Below, in pieces: positions 24,679 to 33,794 of a stretch of 64,000 nt of DNA. The position numbers and the translations under genes are program-made. The notes under the pieces are model-generated. The model did not search any database, had not been told where the DNA came from, and saw only the letters and a list, made by a program, of their open reading frames with translations. Source of the DNA: Diphasiastrum complanatum (lineage: Eukaryota; Streptophyta; Lycopodiopsida; Lycopodiales; Lycopodiaceae); assembly GCA_029204225.1 (NCBI GenBank), contig CM055102.1, positions 31,366,607 to 31,430,606 on the forward strand, in the 5' to 3' direction. Each line of letters opens with the position of its first letter. Within the stretch, counting starts at the first letter, position 1.

Positions 24679-27600
24679 CTCCTCCTCGCTCCACTGCTGT
24701 TCGCAGATCCTCCTGCTATCCTACCCTCGCTACCAGTGCCACCTCAAAACCCCCCCTTGCTGACTCTCCACTTCCCCTCGCTGATTCTCCAGCCCCACTC
24801 GCTACAGTCACTACAGCCCCCCTCGCTACAGTCGCTACAGCTCTACCCCTCGCTGCCCTTGCTCTACCCCTTGCTGCCCTTGATGATGATTGCCTCACTG
24901 ACTGCTCCACCCTCGCTGGCTGCTCACCCTCGCTAGCTACCTCGCTGACCTCCCCACCCCTACTCTCCCTCGTTGATGGCTGCTCACCCTCGCTAACTAC
25001 CTCGCTGACTGCCCCACCCCTACTCTCCCTCGCTGATGGCTCACCACTCACCCTCGCTGAGGACTCATCACCCACCCTCGCTAACTGCCCATTCCCCACA
25101 CTCGCTGATGGCTTGCTGTCTACTGGTGCTGGTTGGTGTGTCACCACCCCTACAGTAATGCTGCTTTTTGCAGTGCATAGTTTCTCAAACGTCTATATGA
25201 TGTTTTTTAACTTTTTCTTGACCATGGCAAGAGTCATTTGTTAATAAAGTTACTATGGAATGACTTATTCCGAAAATACTTTGATTTATGACTAAGCAAT
25301 ACTTTACTTCAATTTATGTATTTGCTTTCTTTACTTCGTGTTAATGAGTCTGTTGTGGTTTCCCTTGTTTTGGTTCTTCCAGTAGTCTAAGTCTCGTCAT
25401 TTCTCGTTTTATTTTATAGTCTTTGTCTTGTTGAGTAGGTCGACTTTGGTATGATTTTCTTTGTTTTTCTTATTCCGTATGGTTATCTTTTTTGCGGTCA
25501 TTTTTTCTTTTTTTGATGCTTGTCATGATCTTTGGGCTTGTCGGTTCTCTTTGTGGTTTTTGTTGTTGAATGTTTTGGCTTGGGTGGTTTTTTAGGTGGC
25601 TTGCGCAAGCATAATGCCCGCCGATTCCACCATTTTCTGTCCATTCTGCTCCTACTCCCCATTCTGCTCCTCTTCCGTCTTCTGACCCCATTCTTCCCAC
25701 ACCGACCATTGCTCACTCCTCTTCCTTTCCGGCACCACAGCCTACAACAAATATCCCATATACGCCTTCTAAATCAACCGAACTTTTTTCCTCGTGGCAG
25801 ATTGATCAAATCAAGGCAGAATTCCAGACTTTGCGGCATGAAATCTCACAGCTGAAAGGAACGGTTACCTCTTTGATCAATGAGAAGAACATATTGCGAT
25901 CCAAGGTTGCATCACTCGAACAATCCATCGGGATCAAGCAGGCCGCAGCTTCATAATCCACCACCAATATGATACGGGAACTAGAAACTAAGATTGAGAA
26001 GCAACAAGAAGAGGCCCTTTCTTGGGCAGCTGTTTTGAAAAAAGGCACCAAACCAAGCGCTCCCATCTCCTCGGTTATCTCAGCCACCATCTCGGAAGAG
26101 AAATCTCGAGACCAAAAAGCCCACAACATTAGAGTTCGCGGGATCCTGGATACACAGTGCCTTGGCTGAAGCCAAACACTTTCTCGACACCACTCTCGGG
26201 CACCGAACAGAGGGATTGGACACCGCATGGAGGACCACTAGAGATTTTGCCACACTCATTATCTGTTTCACTTCCCTTGAGAGTCGCCGAGATGCTTTGC
26301 GGTGCAGAGCTAAGCTACGTGGTACCACTATTTATATGGATGACGACCTCACATATATCCAAGTGGAGGAGAGGCGTAAGGCCTTTCAGACAGCCCGTGA
26401 GTCTGGCAGACGAGTGGAGATGGACGAGTGCGCTTTCTTGACAGCGCTCCTAGCAACTCTCAGTGCTAGGGATTTGGGGTCCCCGGGTTCGGGAGTGCCC
26501 CGGGGCCCCATCCACACCATCTCCGGATTGGAGTATGGAATTGTGATGGTATCCACTCATCTTCCATAGCTGGCGACCTGATCGACTTCATCACTGGCAG
26601 AGCTCTATTGCTTTTTACAGAGACTCACGAGAGTCAGGAGAGAGGACTACCGATTTTTCCAGGATATAGATGAGATTCCGTATACAGACTTGAGACTAGA
26701 TCAGCTAGTGGTCGTGGATCCGGAGGTGTTGCATGCTTATACAGGGAGTCTCTTCACCCGAGTATCGAGTTCATCAAACACGACGAGTATGCACGTTATA
26801 TATGGATTCGTATTGTTGGACATGATATTGGTTTGGACAGGGACCTCTTTGTGGCGGCATGCTATTTTCCTCCAGAGTCTTCGTCCTTTGCTGAGTACAC
26901 AGGTTCACCCTACCTTGATTTATCACCTGACATCATCAGATTCGCAGAGCGGGGTCATATCCTCCTCACTTGGGATTTTAATGCCCGAACCTCCTCACGG
27001 CAGTCAGAGTTTCATGACATCACCGACCAGCTTCGCGTTCATGCTCTTGACAGTGATGAGATGGGAGTTACCAGGGTTTCAGAAGATAGCTTGGGACCTA
27101 TTACCCCCTACGGTGAGCATTTATTGCAGTTTGGAGAGGCTCATGAGTTAGCCATTTACAATGGCCTAACTTGCTGGCCAAACTCCGGCAGTTATACTTG
27201 TTACCCCCACAGTGGTGGACATAGTGTTGTGGATTATCTCATGGGATCACCATCCTCCATACCTCTCATCTCTGACTTTCATGTATCTCCATTCAGTTCT
27301 CTCTATACGCCAGCTTACCAGGAATCTCTAGCCTCCCTACTCATTTCCTTTCCACACGATAGTACCATCGAGACTCAGGCTGCCTTCCTTAGCACCTCTC
27401 TTCATACCGCTGCTTCCCTAGTTTTTCCATCTAAGCCCTATAAAGGCAAACACACACGTTCCTCATCACTACGGCCTTTGCACCCCCCGTGATATGATGC
27501 CGAATGTCGCTCTCTCCATCACCTTGTCAACCATGCCCGTACTCATGATCCTCACCTCCTTCGCTCCGCCAGACGCTCTTGTCATCGCACACTCTGAAGG

Positions 27601-30600
27601 AAAGCGTCTTGTTGACCTTCTCTTCAGTTTCTCTTCAGGCGCCTTTTGGCGTGAATTTATCCCCCATGCTCCACCACCTCTCCTGGATGACCTCCGCATA
27701 TGGACCGACTACGCTACCAGCCTATATACCATACCCACAGACACACCCATCTCTATCTCTCCACGCCCTTCTAAGTTCACCTTCTTCACCTCTGACATGG
27801 TACTTGCGGCCATCAAGAGAATGAAGTCCCATAAGGCAAGAGATATCGAAGACCTCGAATCTAAACTCCTAACCCATGCTTCCGACCTCCATGCTTCTGA
27901 CCTCCTTGCTCCCACACTAGCCACTCTCCTCAATTCCGCCGTTGTTTCTGGCTTCCCTTCATCCTAGTGCACCGACATCATCCATCCTATTCATAAAAAT
28001 GGTGATCCCATGATTCCTGGTAGTTACCGCACCATCATGATTGGGCATGTTCTCACGAAGCTCTATGGCACCATACGCCAGTCTGTAGTGAGTTCAGAGG
28101 TGGAAAATAGGAGATTACATGCATTGGGGCAGGCAAGTTTCAGATCTCATTATTCTAGTACTGACCATATCTTTTGATTCTGTACCACACTCCCTACTCA
28201 TTCGGAGACTTCGTGACTTGTGACACAGGGCCGAGATGCTCGTAGTAAGTGTAGACTTTTTGATACTATTGTCACCCCCACTGCCATGTATGCAACAGAG
28301 ACATGGTGTACTGGTCTCTCTTCATCACGCTGGGCTAGCATTTCACGATTACAGACCACTATGTTAGCTCGTATGATTCGGGTGTACCAATTCTAGAATG
28401 GACTTAGCTCTAGTGGCGTGTCCTTTTGGGAATCTTGATCTAGGCGGTTCCACATGAGATGCTTCTTGCAGAGTTTGCCGTTCCACCCATTCAGATAGAT
28501 GTCGCTTTACAGCTTATCGCATATATTCAGAGGGTCTAGGCTCTGCCCTATGCAGATATGAGATATACACAGACAACACTTGTTTCCTCACACGCACTTC
28601 ATGACCAGGGCTATCGACTGTCGTGGTTCTCCCAGGCATCCTACTTCCTCCTTGAGTCATTTGGTATCCACATTACAGAGCTCCCCTCAGGTACTCATCA
28701 GTATATCAGGCGCGTCTTATATCGGGCATATCTCGATCGTACTTGGAGGCGACAACGAGGGGTTAAGCTCGACTATTACTGGACTCACTTTATTGAGCTT
28801 GACATAGCAGGGTTCCTAGTTTTGCCACACTATTTGGACTCGGGGTTATCACACTGCTTCAGATTTACATTGGGGAGGCCAATGCAATTAATGCATAGTT
28901 CAAGATGAATCTTTAAAAAAAACCTCGTGAAGCCCAAAAAGGACTCAACCTCCCGGATGGTTTTAGGGATAGGCCATTCACGTACTTGTCAGACTTTATT
29001 TGGGTCAATTTCCAACCCATGGTCCGAAATAATGTGACCAAGGTATAACAATCTTTCTGGAAGAATACACATTTGTACTCCTTGGCAAAAAGCTTCTCCT
29101 ATCTAAGTAACTTTAAGACAGTCCTGAGGTGCTCCTCATGCTCCTCCAAGGTCTTACTATAGATGAGAATATCATCCAAGTACACTATCACGAACTTTCC
29201 CAGATATGGATGAAGAAGATCGTTCATCATCTGCTGGAAAGTCACTGGAGCATTTGTCAAGCCAAATGGTAAAACCAGAAACTCATAATGGTCGTACCTA
29301 GTTCTAAACCCGGTTTTTTCAACATCCTCAGTCTTTATGCGAATTTGATGATACCTTGATCTTAAATCAATTTTGGTAAAGTACTTTGCACCATGCAATC
29401 GATCGACTAGCTCATCCATTCGTGGCAAAGGATAACAGTTTTTAATCATTAATCTATTCAACTTTTTGAAGTCCACACAAAGACGAGTACCTCTGTCTTT
29501 TTTATCAACAAGGAGCACATGTGCCCCTCATGGAGATTTACTAGGCCTTACATGGCCCATCTTAAGGTAATTTTGCAGTTGCCTATAAACCTCATCCTCT
29601 TTGGTAGTATACATCCTACATGGATACAACGATATGGGAGAACTACCAGGAATCAGTTTAATACCATGGTCAACACCCCTAGAGGGGGGAAGACCCTCAG
29701 GAAGTTGCTCAGGAAACACATCGTTAAATTCTTGCCTAAGTTTCCTAAAGATTTCACCTTCTGGTGAATTTTCTTGTTTTAGGTTATTAGACATCAATTC
29801 CATTTGGAGATTGTAAAATTGCAAACTACGTTCTTCATGGTAAGTAAAATCTTTTAACCAACATAAATAAGAACTGCAATCGACAACATCCATACAGTTA
29901 ACTGCTTCCAAAGTAGAAAGCATATACGACTAGAAATATCAACATTTCCATTTAATTCTGAGTGAGCCGTTATGCAAGAACGACAAACTGTGAGTTACAT
30001 AGTTTTTCTTCATAGACTCGTTCCTCTCATAGAACCACTCCTTTCCAAGTATTACATCTACCCTATCTAGATTCATAATGTGAAAGTCTAAATTATCTTT
30101 ATAGGCTTGAATCTCAATTGGTAGACGTGGGACTATCCAGTCCCATACTTGGCTTTTCGCTCCCGTTGCCGGCTTCACTGTGTATCGGTGGTCACTTTGC
30201 CTTGTTTCCACCTTTAGCTTCTGTAACAAATTAGCGTTAGTAAAGTTATGTGTGGAACCATCGTCAAATAAAACTGTTACGGCTTGGCCACCCACAACCC
30301 CCTTGCATTGCGATGTATGAGATGGGTTGTTGACTGCGACCGGCAAGGCCTAGGCTCAAATCCCAACTGTCGCGTAGTGACATCTTAGGAGCTTGCTCCT
30401 CACTTGGTGTGCGTTGTATAGGTAGAAGCAGAGCAATGGAAGAGATCAAAATCCAAGAGGAAGATTCTCTTCCTTCTTTGTTGAAATGGAAGTTTTTTCT
30501 TGTGCTTTCTTGATGGCGGATTCATGAAGCTTAATGGGTTCTGATTTCTTTTGAATAAAGGGTTAATATCTTCAAAGAATACTTCAAATCAATGTAGGGA

Positions 30601-33600
30601 TTTGTCTTCCATTTGATGTGAAAGTGACAAGATGTGAAAAGGTCAATCTATTTTAAATCACTTCGTAGAGTTTGGACACTATTGAACATATTTGAAATGT
30701 CACTGCAAACTACTTGAACAATGCTCGTGATGGAACAAAGAATCTTGTCACCAATGAAGTTTTATCAATCCACCATAGATTTTTCATATCAAATGATTGT
30801 TTACCACCAAACCCGAGCATTGATCAACTTTGGTGGTCACTTAGAAAAGAGATTTTTGCCATCCTACTTGAACACCCATAGAATCCGAGAAAATGTTTAA
30901 TAATGCTTCCAAAAGAGATTACTGTCAAAAAATTTCATCAACCAACAAAATCAGGTTTGATAGCCATAGAGCAAAGATGTAGACAACTAACAATGCTCGA
31001 GACAAAAATTTTCTTTTTAGTAATTATATGAAAAGACGCATACCTTATGTACATCTTATCACAATATCTATCAGGAGCTACAAATCAAGTTTGATAGCCC
31101 CTGTTTCCACCACAAGTGTCAACCTACTGGAGTAGTGCTCAAGTTTGAACAAATACTCCCAGTCAAGTAGTGCTCCGAGTCGACGACATATTCTAGTATT
31201 CCATCAGTGCAAACTACTAGAATACTATTCCAGTATGAACAAAGTTTTTCATAAATGATCTTTTCTAGCCTACTTGAGCAATGCTTGAGTTTGTAGAAAT
31301 ATGTGCACACATAGAAACTACAAAAAATTGCTCCAACTCGAGAAATATATTTTATATCTTCTAGAGGAAAATAATATATGAATGCCAATGTGAACCATAT
31401 CACTTACTTTGAAGTTAGAACTTAGAAAGTACTTAGAATGTGGACGTACAGAGTGACTTTACTCTTATTGCCATGTTGCAGAGTGACCTTTCTTAGTCCA
31501 TTTTAACAAGGGTCTTGTCTTAGTCTTCTGCTGGTGGACCTTCGGGCCTGGCATATTGTTGAGGATGGCTATCAATTCCCTGTGCAAAGCTGAGATCACA
31601 GTTAGTCTATACTCTATACATAGACCTCTTGTTCCCTGGATTAATTTTAATAGGGCGCAGATACATGTCCTAAACTATCAGACTGCTGTATGTCAATGTA
31701 AGCTTGAGCTTTCATAATGTCCTGGTAGGACAAAGCCTTACTTAGTGTCCTTCATAGAAACGAGGCCTTACTTACTGTCCCACATAACAACAAGGCCTTG
31801 CAAGCTTCCACTTACTTTGTACGTCTCTGTGCAAAATAATCTCATGTGCATACCAGAATATGTCCAGCTCCTTGTATAAGGGGTGTTCCTTAAGGCTGCG
31901 AGAATACAGTATGCAGAGCATCTTGAAATTTACTCATCATTCTTGGTATCTGTTTTTAAGCCTTATTTTCGGGCAGCAATGTCTAGATTTTAGAGGTAAT
32001 TTTATTTGTGGTTTGCAATCTTCCTATCTGATTTATAGTCTACTTACAGTGGGCACTGATGTTTGATCCCATCAGAGGGCCTGTGCATTTGATGCATTTC
32101 CATTGCTCATCCGATGGGCGGAAAAAGACATTTATGCAATGCTATGTCAGTGAAAAATCTTGTGCTATTGCTGTTTAATATTGTCCTGCTGCTCTACTAA
32201 GCCAATAAGTCTGATTTCGAAACATTTTATGTCAGTACATTGTCTCAGATATGCGGAAGGTGCTAGCGAAGTATCCTCAAGTTGAGCATAAACGATTGCA
32301 TAGACGTGTCTTTTTGGATAATATTGATCCTGACAATCAGGCTCTTCTGGTAAGTTGTGTACGTGGATGAAAACGTTGATTTTGTCGCTCTTGAAGTATG
32401 TATACATTTGCTCCATGATTCTGTTATCAAACCTTGAGGCCTATCACCCTGTATTAGAGTATGGCGAACTGGTTGATTGGAGCTAATTATCGCTTCCATT
32501 TATATTTCATATTACAGATTCTTGTGTCGTGCTTTGTGAAGACTTCACACTTTGAAGAATATCTGCGTGTCAAGGCAAGTTATTGGTCCACCTGAACAGA
32601 TAATGCAGTTGTTAACCTGTTCTCATTTTTTAGGGTGTGCATGTACGCTTTACAAAAATGCAGATATATTGGACTTTAGTGTTATCCTCATTCTTTAATG
32701 ACATTATTGGATTGCAGAGACCAAATAAGGTGCTAAAATAGGATTGTTTTTTGCAGGAAATAATACTACTGGACCTTTTGAAGGTCATCAGCCACCACAA
32801 CGCACGGCTTGCAACTCCTATTCGTACCATTCAACGAGTTTATGATGAGAGTGAAGCTCGTCAGGCTCCACGGTCTGGGGAAAGTAGTTATCGACCTTTT
32901 CTTTTAGTGGGGTCTTCTTCCTCGGGTGATTCAAATGAGGCGCACAACAAAGGAGTGCCTCTAAGAAATGTTGCGACTGCTGAGAAAAGTAGCTTGGATT
33001 CTGAGCAGGTCGTCTCTTCTATGGTAAATGGTGAAGGTTCGCAGGACCTGAAAACTAAGTCAAAGTCAAAAGAGAAAGCTCAAGTTGTTAATGAGTCTAT
33101 TTCTATCAAGAGTGCTCTTGCATCCACGAATAATGGTCAAGGGTCAAAACTGCAACTTGAGGGGTTGGACTCAATGGGTTTGCATTCAAATGATATTACT
33201 CTTTTAGGGGCTGCCTTTGAGAAACCTCCTGCTAAGATTCCTGAAGGACGTCTTAATTCTGGACCTTCTGAAAAATCTTCTTCAAAGACTCCAATCTCTG
33301 AGCATGGAGTTCAAAACCAAGGAACAGGAGGAGAGATACTTGCAGGTAGAGCAGAGAAAGTTGAAGCTTCTGAGGGAGAGTCATCTGCAGATCTTCAAGA
33401 AGTACGCCACATACCCAAAATTACTATGGACCTCTCATTACAAGACCATAGAGTAAAATCAAACTCTAATGAGTCGCATGATGACCCTTGGAAGACTCAG
33501 GGGTCGCTTTCCACAGCTACACCAGGCTCAAAACAAGAAGATGGACTCTCTTATAGCAGGACGGCTTCTCCTGTTGATATTGGGGGTGGTACATCAGTTG

Positions 33601-33794
33601 GAAGATCTCAGTCAGTGGAAGAGAATCTTGTCCTTGGTGTTGCCTTAGATGGTCCGAAGAGGACTCTTCCTTTGGATAATAAAATCTCTTCCTCTACAGA
33701 GCAGAAAGATTTTGTAGCATCTAGAAATGGAAGTGGCAATTCATCTAAAGATAGGCAAGAGTCTACTCAAAACAAGGGCTTGAGCTCAAGCTAA
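12883..33794 (+). CDS. MSL2/3: MSL2/MSL3-like plastid mechanosensitive channel (MscS family), 3' nine exons
   Basis: Spliced CDS: 12883-12980, 18652-18765, 18919-18979, 19095-19244, 20795-20905, 21036-21203, 32236-32349, 32518-32574, 32757-33794; 1,911 nt, 636 residues plus TAA, all junctions in phase. It shows the MscS-like core of plant MSL2/3: a helix [42 protein letters not shown], the pore helix around [16 protein letters not shown], then the beta domain [26 protein letters not shown]2/MSL3 in Arabidopsis sit in the plastid inner envelope and relieve osmotic stress while affecting plastid size and division. The transit peptide and first helices are in 5' exons not found here; given the TE-filled sequence to the left they probably lie outside the window. 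The last exon encodes a serine-rich tail of 345 residues. No stop or frameshift in any exon, so the gene looks functional. Confidence 0.93.
12981..14054. other. MSL intron sequence, non-coding
   Basis: AT-rich, no open frame or repeat structure recognised. It lies between exon A and the copia relic of the same intron. Confidence 0.5.
14055..16302 (-). pseudogene. Ty1/copia gag-protease-integrase relic in MSL intron
   Basis: Minus strand, in order from 16218: gag start ([19 protein letters not shown]) and [18 protein letters not shown]. Protease follows at about 15320 ([11 protein letters not shown]; the usual D-S-G is D-L-G). Then the [10 protein letters not shown] block, [12 protein letters not shown] of the integrase zinc finger, catalytic D in IVHSDICGP, a TDGGGEF block near 14615, and AERKNRTL with the catalytic E near 14520. 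After NRLATKAL it degrades into a Gln/Pro-containing linker (to 14055). RT and RNase H are absent. At least three frame changes. It is antisense to the MSL gene. Confidence 0.82.
16291..16302 (-). other. Copia primer binding site
   Basis: On the minus strand TGGTATTAGAGC directly follows the LTR end, one mismatch from the usual initiator tRNA-Met site. This fixes the LTR boundary at 16303. Confidence 0.75.
16303..16930 (-). repeat. 5' LTR of the copia relic (outer end uncertain)
   Basis: The + strand begins TGTTGGAAAATAAG at the primer site. A minus-strand TATA-like CTATAAATAGA lies near 16800-16812. I cannot find the outer terminus or a matching 3' LTR; 16930 is approximate. Confidence 0.5.
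16931..18651. other. MSL intron sequence, mostly non-coding
   Basis: AT-rich, no coding sequence seen. 17480-17750 weakly resembles 21940-22100 (loss of cell-type words such as ATTATGAAC.TAATCA and a TTATTTATACC minus-strand TATA), suggesting an old minus-strand LTR relic, but I cannot delimit it. Confidence 0.35.
18652..18765 (+). CDS. MSL2/3: MSL exon B
   Basis: 114 bp, acceptor CTCTCAG, donor AAG|GTGAGT. Encodes [19 protein letters not shown] and a membrane helix [15 protein letters not shown]. Both ends are split codons that match the neighbours. The preceding intron (12981-18651) is 5,671 bp. Confidence 0.92.
18919..18979 (+). CDS. MSL2/3: MSL exon C
   Basis: 61 bp between TTTTGCAG and AAG|GTACAT. 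Encodes [15 protein letters not shown], the amphipathic segment between membrane helices; the first base completes a Ser codon. The preceding intron is 153 bp. Confidence 0.9.
19095..19244 (+). CDS. MSL2/3: MSL exon D
   Basis: 150 bp, exactly 50 codons, between TTTTGCAG and GAG|GTGTGT. Encodes a membrane helix ([15 protein letters not shown]) and the glycine-rich first part of the pore helix ([15 protein letters not shown]), the most conserved part of MscS-type channels. Confidence 0.94.
19520..19592. repeat. 16-bp perfect inverted repeat, 41-nt loop
   Basis: ATGGATATAATCATGC at 19520-19535 is the exact reverse complement of 19577-19592. It lies in the 1.55 kb MSL intron (19245-20794). GACTACTAT words also repeat next to each arm. 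Could be a foldback or MITE remnant; no flanking duplication recognised. Confidence 0.8.
20094..20127. repeat. (TG)n flanked by 8-bp inverted arms
   Basis: AACTATGA (20094-20101) and TCATAGTT (20120-20127) flank about nine TG dinucleotides in the same MSL intron. Confidence 0.75.
20180..20400 (+). repeat. Possible solo LTR relic
   Basis: Resembles 58640-58790 in word order: ATGCAGTT...TACAGTTTTCTTTG.AATACA.TTAA.CTTTTG, then ATGGTGATTG and TCTGCATACTG...TAGATC. The copy at 58.6 kb ends at a primer site, so this is likely a lone, decayed LTR of that family in the MSL intron. Confidence 0.4.
20795..20905 (+). CDS. MSL2/3: MSL exon E
   Basis: 111 bp, 37 codons, between TTTTTGCAG and GAG|GTAAGA. 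Encodes [18 protein letters not shown], the end of the pore helix, and the entry into the beta domain ([17 protein letters not shown]). Confidence 0.94.
21036..21203 (+). CDS. MSL2/3: MSL exon F
   Basis: 168 bp, 56 codons, between CTGCAG and ACA|GTAAGT. Encodes [19 protein letters not shown] and [20 protein letters not shown], the diagnostic MSL2/3 beta-domain block. The 11,032-bp intron follows. Confidence 0.95.
21204..22975. other. Large MSL intron, 5' part with degraded repeats
   Basis: No gene seen. Segments near 22020-22160 and 22226-22375 are imperfect direct repeats (TATTGAATGAACAT..., GGAAGA.TA..GAGT, AAGAGTAACCAA), and the phrase GAGTTG..AAAGCTTACACATGCTTA occurs near 22755, 22930 and 22978. 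These look like old overlapping LTR remnants, orientation probably minus for the first group. Confidence 0.4.
22976..23242 (+). pseudogene. Ty1/copia scrap: integrase-RT linker
   Basis: Open frame starting near a copia-typical [12 protein letters not shown] motif (the VSRDVVFDE block after integrase), then a charged, low-complexity linker (SPSFSPTKK) to TGA. About 80 residues; no adjacent integrase or RT found. Short, but the motif is distinctive. Confidence 0.5.
23243..23958. other. Intron sequence without recognised features
   Basis: No coding sequence or sharp repeat seen. May be part of an LTR whose 3' portion contains the tandem array and TATA-like box downstream. Confidence 0.35.
23959..24200. 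repeat. 62-bp tandem repeat, about 4 copies
   Basis: Units start at 23959, 24021, 24083 and 24145 with a constant 62-bp period. Each reads GACATGCATG..., ATAGAGTCATC.TGAG, TGCATG, ACTTGTCC.ACTTGCA.GAT. The last unit decays. A TATA-like CATATAAGG follows at about 24293, so it may be a U3 enhancer array of an LTR. Confidence 0.9.
24473..24512. repeat. (CT)n microsatellite
   Basis: About 40 bp of CT repeats in the large MSL intron. Confidence 0.95.
24622..24673. repeat. (CT)n microsatellite
   Basis: About 52 bp of CT repeats, directly before the CCCTCGCT-rich array. Confidence 0.95.
24675..25147. repeat. Degenerate CCCTCGCTGA-type minisatellite
   Basis: Pyrimidine-rich sequence built from variants of CCCTCGCTGAC/CCCTCGCTAACT with CCACCCCTACTCTCCCTCGCTGA sub-blocks. 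It stays open in several frames on both strands (PLADSP / ARESRG type repeats), as short-unit arrays do, so I do not call a gene. It may be the 5' region of the LINE that follows. Confidence 0.7.
25148..25639. other. T-rich intron sequence before the LINE
   Basis: Strongly T-rich (TTTTCTTTTT runs). No coding signal seen until the proline-rich ORF1 start near 25640. Confidence 0.4.
25640..26570 (+). pseudogene. LINE ORF1, coiled-coil type
   Basis: A proline/serine-rich N-terminus leads into a long heptad-like helix ([17 protein letters not shown], then [18 protein letters not shown]) interrupted by TAA near 25955. After VRGIL the frame shifts near 26145 and continues [67 protein letters not shown] coiled coil followed by an RRM-like and a C-terminal basic domain is the layout of type II LINE-1 ORF1 proteins, whereas most described seed-plant L1 ORF1s carry RRM plus CCHC knuckle. 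Assignment is by layout only. Confidence 0.6.
26520..27492 (+). pseudogene. LINE endonuclease domain
   Basis: Starts around [10 protein letters not shown], then [29 protein letters not shown] (about 26850), WDFNART (the usual GDFNA with G replaced by W, about 26975), [20 protein letters not shown] (about 27180-27240), and SDFHVS near 27275. These are the ordered motifs of the exonuclease-endonuclease-phosphatase fold that nicks target DNA for LINE priming. The final His/Asp region is partly preserved. Confidence 0.72.
27493..28914 (+). pseudogene. LINE RT, core deleted, with C-terminal tail
   Basis: RT N-terminus: [48 protein letters not shown] (about 27985-28035). The copy loses the middle of RT, including the catalytic DD, near 28180-28230 and resumes at [17 protein letters not shown] (about 28250). 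The distal part, [20 protein letters not shown] (about 28670-28725), aligns with the minus-strand LINE at about 11430. Stops throughout. Confidence 0.68.
28924..30350 (-). pseudogene. Ty3/gypsy protease-RT fragment
   Basis: Minus strand, from 30346: protease with [11 protein letters not shown] (D-D-G-S where D-S/T-G is usual), and [11 protein letters not shown] near 30050. Then a linker ending [13 protein letters not shown] (about 29690) and [41 protein letters not shown] and [10 protein letters not shown] (about 29155-29185). Degenerate RNase H-proximal sequence runs down to the LINE A-run at 28923. There is a frame change near 29520. It lacks gag, RNase H, integrase and LTRs. Antisense to the MSL gene, within the large intron. 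Confidence 0.88.
30351..32235. other. Large MSL intron, 3' part, non-coding
   Basis: No coding sequence found. 30640-31330 repeatedly uses words such as CTTGAACAATGCTCG and CTACTTGAGCAATGC. 31725-31810 contains about three 30-bp-period copies of AAGGCCTTACTTAGTGTCC. Probably old repeat DNA, not classifiable by eye. Confidence 0.4.
32236..32349 (+). CDS. MSL2/3: MSL exon G
   Basis: 114 bp, 38 codons, between TATGTCAG and CTG|GTAAGT. Encodes [19 protein letters not shown] and [16 protein letters not shown]. It joins exon F in phase across the transposon-filled intron. Confidence 0.94.
32518..32574 (+). CDS. MSL2/3: MSL exon H with GC donor
   Basis: 57 bp, 19 codons ([19 protein letters not shown]), acceptor ATTACAG. 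The donor is AAG|GCAAGT, a GC-AG intron: the nearby GT (GCAA|GTTATT) would leave the wrong phase for exon I, while the GC site keeps phase 0 and fits the wider donor consensus. Confidence 0.9.
32757..33794 (+). CDS. MSL2/3: MSL terminal exon I
   Basis: 1,038 bp including TAA. Begins [19 protein letters not shown] and PIRTIQRVY, the end of the conserved channel fold, then a long Ser/Gly/Glu/Lys-rich, probably disordered tail of about 300 residues. Tails of this kind are usual for MSL2/3 but poorly conserved in sequence. Confidence 0.93.
   Translation, partial: EIILLDLLKVISHHNARLATPIRTIQRVYDESEARQAPRSGESSYRPFLLVGSSSSGDSNEAHNKGVPLRNVATAEKSSLDSEQVVSSMVNGEGSQDLKTKSKSKEKAQVVNESISIKSALASTNNGQGSKLQLEGLDSMGLHSNDITLLGAAFEKPPAKIPEGRLNSGPSEKSSSKTPISEHGVQNQGTGGEILAGRAEKVEASEGESSADLQEVRHIPKITMDLSLQDHRVKSNSNESHDDPWKTQGSLSTATPGSKQEDGLSYSRTASPVDIGGGTSVGRSQSVEENLVLGVALDGPKRTLPLDNKISSSTEQKDFVASRNGSGNSSKDRQESTQNKGLSSS

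Larger units (their letters stand above)
25640..28923 (+). mobile_element. LINE copy in the MSL intron, lacking the RT core
   Basis: Order on the + strand: ORF1 (proline-rich, coiled coil, nucleic-acid-binding C-terminus), apurinic endonuclease domain, RT N-terminal part, a deletion near 28180-28230 that removes the catalytic core, RT C-terminal part and tail, then an A-run at about 28915-28923. Many frame changes and stops. It sits in sense orientation in the 11 kb MSL intron. Same family as the minus-strand relics at 9047-12255. Confidence 0.8.

Noticed and set aside
24675-25244. Pro/Ala-rich protein gene following the (CT)n tract
   Set aside because: Short-unit repeat open on both strands, no other exon or domain support.
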